NCBI GenBank assembly: GCA_009801015.1
Contig: VHZZ01000815.1
Coordinates: forward strand, 147,506-173,097
Direction: 5' to 3'
DNA length: 25,592 nt
Source: Silene noctiflora
Taxonomy: Eukaryota; Streptophyta; Magnoliopsida; Caryophyllales; Caryophyllaceae
Every line of letters starts with the position of its first letter. The first letter of the stretch is position 1. Shown in pieces: positions 11,571-17,585 of the stretch. The position numbers and the translations under genes were made by a program. The notes under the pieces were generated by a model. The model was given only the letters and a program-made list of their open reading frames with translations, searched no databases and was not told the origin of the DNA.

Positions 11571-12052
11571 TAGGACAGTCAGTTAAACTGTTCTATTGTG
11601 TTGAGTCGTGATGTTATTCACGTATGAGTTGTAAAGTCATTTAAATTGTGCATTCGCATGAGTTTGACAATCAGTTAAACTGTTTTACTGTGTTGAGTCT
11701 TGATGTGTTTCACGCATGAGTTTTGCAGTCAGTTAAACTGTGCATTTGTTGTTGGCTAGTCAAATAGATGACGGTATTATCAGTTAAATATTATCGGAAT
11801 GAATTAGTGCCACCCTTCGGGGGTTTATTTGGTCTATATTCGGTGGTGGCCAGATTCATCAGTTAAACGTTTTGGGTCCCGAGTGTCGTTCGATGTACAG
11901 TTAATGCATCGAGAGGTCTGGCCAGGTCTTAGGCATATAGGCAGTGGTGATACACTATACATAGTACCGTGGAGTATCAGTTAAATACTTCACATTGATG
12001 GAGACGTCATTTAAACGCTCTGTCAGCTAGAGTCGTCAGTTAAACGGTCTAG
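11571..12052. repeat. Series of hairpins with constant CAGTTAA loop in solo LTR D
   Basis: Ten CAGTTAA or CATTTAA heptamers start at 11580, 11638, 11672, 11730, 11781, 11860, 11898, 11978, 12008 and 12037. Five are clearly flanked by inverted repeats: TAGGACAGT/ACTGTTCTA, CGGTATTAT/ATATTATCG, TCGATGTA/TGCATCGA, GTGGAGTAT/ATACTTCAC and CTAGAGTCGT/ACGGTCTAG. Pairs at 11730 and 12008 are shorter or bulged; those at 11638, 11672 and 11860 are weak. The first four belong to a 92-bp tandem duplication. Function unknown. Confidence 0.72.
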
Positions 12053-12608
12053 TGGCGTTCGCTCTATTCGTTATGCTTTGATGCTATCTTTGTGCCTTAT
12101 GTTGCTGTGGATCGTGTGCTACTAGGTTTGTAAGTGTCCATGGTCTAGTGGTCATAAAGTCTAGGTTTCATATTTGCGTCCGACTAAGATTGATAAAGAC
12201 ATGGTAAGTTTCGGTTGCATGTCGTGATGTACATAGTCTCGCATGTTTACTGGTTTGCATTTTAATTTTATTGACTGTTGGTTATATTCAATTGTTATTA
12301 ACATGAATGGAAGAGCATCTAGTTACTCCCGACTGATTGTTGACCCCCATTCTCAGGTTGTTCAGATGATCTGCTATTTGGTTGATATCTTGCTGGGGAA
12401 GTACTATGCAGCGAGATGAATAGATTGTTTAGGAGTTTGTATTTCAGTTTTTGAGAACCCCTTTAATAATTTAATGACTTTGGTTTTGGTTTTAGTAGAA
12501 AACCGGAGTGGTCAGGTGTTTCTGCCACCTTGACCCTTTTATCAGTGTTATACTCTAATTATTCTTTATTTTACAATTTTCCTTTGTTATGTAATCCAGG
12601 TTGTTACA

Positions 12609-12613
12609 ATGCA
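12609..12613. repeat. Target site duplication ATGCA, right of solo LTR D
   Basis: This is the right-hand partner of the duplication at 10102-10106. LTR copy 3 sequence resumes immediately after it. Confidence 0.88.
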
Positions 12614-13615
12614 TTTGTCACTTAGAGTCCATGATAGAGTTGTATTGCATTCACCATGGTAATTGAGAACGACAATGAGATTTATGTGTATGTCGGAAAT
12701 GCATTATAACATGATGTTGGTTTGTAACGACTCGAGGGTCGGAATTATTGAGGAATTATTGTATTCATGGCATGCTTGGGTAGTGTGTCCCACAAGGAGT
12801 TATATCTTTGGTATATCGTATTTCATATTGTACATATGTGTTCACTATGCATGTTGATGATTGTGGAGGTGATACTTGTTGTTCTGGAGACGTAAGGTGG
12901 TTGGGAGACCGTCTTACGCTCGGGTCGCCTCTTGAAACTTTCCACTCCAAGAGGGATGTGCATATTAATGGCTTGAGTTATGGAGCGACACGTGTGGTTG
13001 AGACACATCGTCTGGCAGGTGTCCGGTTAGCGCCCGGGCTCGGTACCATGGGTGTTTCCTAAGTACCTTTTTACGGACTGCGGTCCGGCTGTTTTGGTGG
13101 GCGGTAATGCGGTGCCGTCACTGGGATGTGGGTGTCGTGGATGAATTCTTGGCACCGGAGTATTTGTTGTGGAGTTGTGATGTTGGAGACCTATCATTGT
13201 GCATTCACCTTGCATTTCATATTCATGCTATTGTCTTTGTAATTGCTTATATTATCGAAACTGACCGTGTGTTGGATGCGTAAATTTACACCTATTTCCG
13301 GGGTGGCCTGTGTCGATCCATATGATATTTCCGATCATAAGAGGAAGAGTTTTTTTATAGGTTTTGTTTGGTATCACGCGGGAGACGGGACGAGTTCCGG
13401 ATCTTGGATGTCGAGTCACATAGTTGACGTAGTTGGTAGATGAGTTGTATGATGATAGTTCACTTTTTCTATTCATCTATCATGTATGTATTCACTAAAC
13501 TTATCAATTATAATAAATGTTTCTTAATTATTCGTAATTCCGATTTCACTGGCTCGGGAAACCGAGATGGTGACTTCTCCCGATTACCTTGGCGGGGTAA
13601 GACGGAGGTGTTACG

Positions 13616-14106
13616 TCTAGGCTTCACCTTGGACTTGTCCCAATGTTAGAAAGTACGCTAATGCTTATAATGCTTGCGCTCAAAAACACCAATTCAGTCA
13701 TATGTCCTCCTAGTCATCTGTTGTATCCGTAACGCACATATTACGAAGTAACACAAGTATCACAGTCACGTTAAAAGGCTCGAAAATAAGACTTTTTCAC
13801 ATACCATAGAACACCACGATCATACTGATAAGCACTCACATATATCCAAAAGTTTACATATTTACATCACACATACGACTACCAGTGGCAGCTGCACAAT
13901 ACACAATTAACACATCCAATTTTATCCTATATAAACCCAACCACGGAGTTACAGGCTTAAGCGTGTCTAGAATGAGGGCGCCTTCTCACCCAAAATCAAT
14001 CGTAGGGGGTCCCAACACACATACACCAGGTTCATTTTATCTGACACCCTACGTTCATTAGGTTCATTGGTTTCAGGTTTCAAAATCGTCGCTCAGATAC
14101 CACTTT
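13616..14106 (-). other. Leader region of element E
   Basis: On the minus strand this follows the primer-binding site of element E. It shares with the element A leader the plus-strand words GGTTCATTTTAT, GACAC and TTCATTGGTTTCAGG, in the same order next to the primer site. It has no coding frame. It is cut at 13616 by the insertion of LTR copy 3. Element E's gag and pol are not in the window; they would lie to the left of the nested insertions. Confidence 0.68.
14091..14102 (-). promoter_or_regulatory. Primer-binding site of element E
   Basis: The minus strand reads TGGTATCTGAGC. It matches the initiator tRNA-Met site TGGTATCAGAGC at 11 of 12 positions and lies a few bases inside the LTR end. 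It fixes the orientation of element E. Confidence 0.82.
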
Positions 14107-15234
14107 ATAACACCCCCACTTACCAAGGTGCCGTTAGCTAGACCTTCATTGGTAAATAAGGACGCTACCATCTCGGTTGCCCGAGATAGTACATATCAAA
14201 TTGACAATAAAAGAACAATTACAACTTTATTTACTCAAATATGGAAATATGTTTACAAGGCGAATTAAAAAACAACTATCTAACAGCGGAAGATTGCAAA
14301 TAATTCAAACTGATATCGTCTGGACTAAGTGAAATAAGTGATGACGCGCCCTCCAAAAACTCTTGCAACAACTCACAACAATCATCAAACACCTGATAAG
14401 ATTACCTGCTCACCATTTGTCGGCAATATCAATTGGATCAGCGCAGACATGAAAAAGGAAACAAGGAAACGACACAACACCATACAAGGTTAGTAGCAGG
14501 ACATAATGAATATTAGACACTGTATAAAACACAATGAAAAACCACCTGTAACAATAACATTTCTCACCACCCGATACTCCATAGTAGTCTATGTCTGAAC
14601 CGCAGCGCAAAAACCAATTGTTCCCAACGCAACAGGTAACCAGCCCCTGTCGATGCCATATCGCATCACTGGTGATCAAAAGCCCCGCTCATCGCAACGA
14701 GCAAACCTAGATCATTAATGTGAACATCCCCCTTGTGACAGGAGTCACAAAGGGTGATACATGGGGTTGAAGTCCATCTCCCGACATGGCTTCACAATAT
14801 CAATCACAACTCTACATTCTGCATCAACCACGATAATCAAAATAAAATATTTAATCATACAACCATGAAATCACATCAAACTCGTAAATAACCATACAAT
14901 CATACTGAGTAGGGAAACCCACCTCTAGCGAATCCTCTTGCAAGCATAGATAATCACACATATAAATATGAGACACCAATATCGCCACCTACAACAATCA
15001 ATAAGACTCTATCACAATAAACCATAACCGCCAACTAATACCGAAGACGGTGATAACGACTTACCTTGCTAACTGACTTACGACGGAGGTTACGTCCCGA
15101 CTTGTTAATCTCTTTGCCACGCTGGTGTTCTAGGTGAAGAATGTAGATGCAGAAGGATACGGAGGAGAAGAGGAGAGATGAGGAGGAAGGGGCTGACCTA
15201 GGTTTTGAGAAATGAAGGAGACGAGAAACGAAAT

Positions 15235-15243
15235 GATATAAAT
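15235..15243 (-). promoter_or_regulatory. TATA box of LTR E
   Basis: The minus strand reads ATTTATATC, about 235 bases from the LTR start and 40 bases past the palindrome array. It is the likely core promoter of element E. Confidence 0.5.
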
Positions 15244-15282
15244 CCCGGCTCACGATCGTAAAATAACCGCTGAACCAGTGAC

Positions 15283-15374
15283 ACTCGGTCGAGTGTCACC
15301 ACGACTCGACCGAGTAGGCTTTACTCGGTCGAGTACCTGCCATACTCGTTCGAGTAACCCCTACTAGGTCGAGT
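15283..15374. promoter_or_regulatory. Phased 12-bp palindrome array in LTR E
   Basis: Five copies of ACTCGGTCGAGT-type palindromes start at 15283, 15304, 15323, 15344 and 15363. The intervals are 21, 19, 21 and 19 bases. The array lies upstream of the TATA box on the minus strand, like the array in LTR copy 3. Confidence 0.72.
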
Positions 15375-15475
15375 AAACTAGCTCCGGTCTGCACTAAATC
15401 TATAATTGTTCCCCAAAATGGGTCCTTAAGCCTAAGAGGTCCTCCTCAAGATCCCCTAAAACGGCGGGTATTACA

Positions 15476-15867
15476 CTGACTGTTAGTGGGTTCGTTTTTT
15501 CACTCCCCACTTCTGGCCTTGACTGCTGAGTTTTAGGATGCGGTTTCTGGCTCCTCAACTGCTCTCGGTTTTGTTATAAGTAAGAGTACCTTCTACGCTC
15601 TTCAACACACAACAATTATCACTCTCATTTCTCTCTTATACTTTTCTGGGTTAAGTAATTCAGTTGTTCCAAGGCTCTTATTCTTGAGTGGGCGGGTTTA
15701 AGCGATGTAGTGTCAAACCTTGGGGAACTACCGGCAACAACTGATCGCCACCCCGGTCGTTCCAAAATAGTTTTCAAGGCACTGCCTCTCATACCACGTC
15801 ACTACGAATCCGGTTGTAATTTTTTTGATCTCTCTTTTACGTTGTTACTGCTACTTCCGTATAACAT
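15476..15867. other. Unassigned stretch beside element E
   Basis: No supported gene. The first five bases, CTGAC, would be the target duplication of element E; its partner is outside the window. The rest has CT-rich patches and a short GC-richer part (about 15690-15810). It could be an eroded copia LTR or leader, because a copia RNase H end lies on the same strand at 16600-16800, but I cannot prove that. The 79-codon frame at 15710-15949 runs into a MITE and is not called. Confidence 0.35.
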
Positions 15868-16470
15868 CAGATACTCCCTCTGTCGCGGTCATTTGTTTGC
15901 CTATTCCATTTTAGAGTGTCTTAGTCAATTGTTTGTCTTTCTATTATAGGAATGCATTTGATGGACAATTGAATTCTCCACACTCTATTTAGACTTTGTT
16001 TGGCAACACATTTCAGGTACCTTATTTGGTCAAAGTAGTTTATTTGACCAAAATTTCAGGTACCTTATTTTTTTTGTTAGCGTTTGGCAAGTAGCTTATT
16101 TAACCAAATAAGCTACCTGAAATGAAATGCTACCTAGAGTAGCATTTGAGATTTTAGGTACCTGATTTGATTTGATTTTCCTTTTTTACCCCTTAAATCA
16201 ATAATATTAAATAATTATCATATCCTTATACGTCATTTCACCCAAATTTGTTACCTTTTCAGTTAGTTTGACAAACATTTTTTTATATACTCAGTTACCT
16301 TATCAACTCCTAATTTTCTGCTACCTTATCGGTTAGCTTTTCAGGTTTCAGTTAGCTTTTCAGTTTTTAGCTACCTTTTCAGTTAGTTTTACCAAACAGA
16401 GCCTTAATCCATTTGTCATCGTTTAATAATTGGCTCCCTCCTCTTACCTTGAGTTACAAATGTGGCATTT
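15868..16470. mobile_element. MITE of the ACTCCCTCTGT type, split by a second MITE
   Basis: The left part (15868-15991) begins ACTCCCTCTGTCGCGGTC and contains CATTTGTTTGCCTATTCC and CAATTGTTTGTCTTTCTATT. After the insertion it resumes with CCATTTGTCATCGTTTAATA and a CTCCCTCCTCTTACCTTGAG-like stretch. From memory, this order resembles a MITE type common in Caryophyllales. A related copy lies in the transporter intron at about 18083-18302. The right terminal repeat is eroded, so the right boundary is approximate. Confidence 0.6.
15992..16403. mobile_element. Tourist-like (PIF/Harbinger) MITE, 412 bp
   Basis: The ends are inverted repeats: left GACTTTGTTTGGCA and right TACCAAACAGAGCC, matching at 11 of 14 positions. 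TTA lies on both sides (15989-15991 and 16404-16406), the 3-bp target duplication of this superfamily. The inside is AT-rich with repeated CAGTTAGCTTTTCAG and GGTACCTTATTT words and no coding frame. Its removal joins two halves of another MITE. A hAT origin is less likely, because no 8-bp duplication is seen. Confidence 0.7.
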
Positions 16471-16599
16471 TAATATAGGTATGTAACCGACCATGCTTCA
16501 CCATTTCAAAGTTTCACACATAGTATCACGGTTAAGGCGAAAACTCTTATATATTTTGACCACTCGTCCCTCATTTTGGCTCAAAACCCTGTTTTTCAT

Positions 16600-16800
16600 T
16601 AACGTACTAATCACATTCAGATTAATTGTTATTTTGTACGTGATGCGATTTAAGACAAGCTTATAGCTCCCGTTCATGTTCCCTTATCTGATCAACTTGC
16701 TGATATTCTTACAAAGGTTGTCGGGACTTCTCAATTTCATTATCTTCTAAGCCAACTAAGAACTTCGAATATAATCTTCATACTCCAACTTGAGGAGGTA
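16600..16800 (+). pseudogene. Ty1/copia RNase H C-terminal remnant
   Basis: In one frame from 16612 the translation holds HIQINCYFVRDAI, a stop at 16651-16653, then LIAPVHVPLSDQLADILTK, VVGTSQFHYLLSQL and a purine-rich GAGGAGG near 16795. This is the end of a copia polyprotein just before its polypurine tract. The rest of the polyprotein is absent within the window. The following 16801-17200 could include its LTR, but I see no reliable LTR boundary. Confidence 0.75.
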
Positions 16801-17211
16801 TTTGTCTTTCTGTACCTTAGTATTGGTTTGTATGGGCACGTATGTTATGTGTTAGCCCGTTACGCTTCTAATTATGTAGTAAAGGGAAAACAGTAATATT
16901 ATTATAAACTTATAATGAAAAATGCTAATGGCCAGGTGTGGGAGAAGGCATGAGCCGTTTGTTTCGAAATATTTCATGTGATGTTGAGGCATGAAGGATG
17001 GTTTATGTCGACATTGGTACGTTTTGTAGATACACAATGTATTTGCGGCTAGCTTCTGAAAGACGTCCTATGATGACCAGACTATAACATCGGTTTTCAT
17101 TGAAACTCGGAAAATATTTTTAATATTTAAAGTGTTTTCTACATGTCACAATGGGCTCCATTTATTTTACTCAAGGTCCAAGGGAGATTCTAGTAACAAA
17201 AATCCTCACTA

Positions 17212-17370
17212 TCCATCACAAGCTGACGACGGTTGGTGCTTCTCTCACAATATACAAGTGACACCAATCATGGGATGCTCCATTTCCCCACCACTTGCCC
17301 TCCTACTTACCTTATTATGAGAGAGACACTATCCATCTTCAGCTTGTGACGGATATTGTCCGTCACAAGC
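17212..17370. mobile_element. Small fold-back (MITE-like) element upstream of the transporter gene
   Basis: TCCATCACAAGCTGA (17212-17226) is inverted as TCAGCTTGTGACGGA (17339-17353), with 14 of 15 matching. The right arm also forms a tight perfect hairpin: GCTTGTGACGGA (17342-17353), loop TATTG, TCCGTCACAAGC (17359-17370). The element lies about 100 bases upstream of the transporter's TATA box. Its exact ends and target duplication are unclear. Confidence 0.55.
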
Positions 17371-17466
17371 AAGACGCTTTGATTAAAACAATCTAGTTAG
17401 TACAAACATCCATTATATTATCCAAAAAAAAAAATAAACTAATTAAAAAAGTTAAAGCAAAGTGGC

Positions 17467-17474
17467 TATAAAAA
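17467..17474 (+). promoter_or_regulatory. TATA box of the WAT1-like transporter
   Basis: CTATAAAAACC stands 119 bases before the start ATG. A transcription start about 30 bases downstream would leave an 85-90-base 5' leader. Confidence 0.55.
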
Positions 17475-17585
17475 CCAAGGCATTTGCCGTCGTATTCCCA
17501 AGGAAAACACAAGCTTAGGTCCTTTGCTTGAGGTGTATGTTTTCTTCGTTTCCAAAACTTGATATCTTTGGGTTTAGGAAATAAA

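Larger units (their letters stand above)
10107..12608 (+). mobile_element. Solo LTR D (2502 bp) with perfect target duplication
   Basis: The element begins TGTAACACCCCG and ends AGGTTGTTACA. It is flanked on both sides by ATGCA (10102-10106 and 12609-12613), a perfect 5-bp duplication. The flanking DNA is continuous LTR copy 3. It holds a TATA box, two arrays of structured repeats and a near-terminal hairpin GGTCAGGTG/CCACCTTGACC (12510-12535). No primer site, polypurine tract or coding domain is seen. All this fits a single LTR left by recombination between the two LTRs of a full gypsy element. Confidence 0.88.
9338..13615 (+). mobile_element. LTR copy 3: solo LTR interrupted by solo LTR D
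   Basis: It starts TGTAATACC at 9338 and ends GAGGTGTTACG at 13615; the last base is G where the related copies have A. The flanks TCTGG (9333-9337) and TCTAG (13616-13620) look like a 5-bp target duplication with one later change. Without the D insertion it is about 1.77 kb. It carries the palindrome array (9481-9632), a TATA-like GATAAAACC at about 9650, the arms CGTAAGGTGG and CCGTCTTACG, the block CTCCAAGAGGGATGTGC, a dyad at 13318-13342 and a terminal hairpin CTCGG-GAAA-CCGAG at 13553-13566. No internal coding region is present, which fits a solo LTR. Confidence 0.8.
14107..15475 (-). repeat. 5' LTR of element E (about 1.37 kb)
   Basis: On the minus strand it begins TGTAATACCCGCC at 15475 and ends GGGGGTGTTATA near 14107, followed by the primer site. 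From its start it has a phased palindrome array (15283-15374), a TATA box (plus-strand GATATAAAT, 15235-15243) and the block GGGGGATGTTCACATTAATG. Just upstream of that block a hairpin uses CCCTTGTGAC and GTCACAAAGGG (14730-14754). A terminal hairpin CTCGG-GCAA-CCGAG (minus) lies at 14172-14185. It is related to LTR copies 1-3 but clearly diverged. The 89-codon frame at 14410-14679 has no family resemblance and is not called. Confidence 0.83.

Noticed and set aside
12139..12180. tRNA-Glu-like stretch (TCCATGGTCTAGTGGTC) in solo LTR D
   Set aside because: Only the A-box resembles a tRNA. There is no proper B-box and no acceptor-stem pairing, so no tRNA or SINE is called.
14410..14679. 89-codon minus-strand frame in LTR E
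   Set aside because: Lies wholly in the LTR, is absent from related LTRs and has no domain.
15992..16403. hAT-type MITE
   Set aside because: No 8-bp duplication could be found, whereas TTA flanks fit the Tourist type.
17342..17370. Possible microRNA hairpin
   Set aside because: A 12-bp stem with a 5-base loop is too short for a plant MIR precursor.
17559..17585. Upstream in-frame extension of the transporter start (from a TTG)
   Set aside because: No ATG there; the ATG at 17586 gives the usual family N-terminus.
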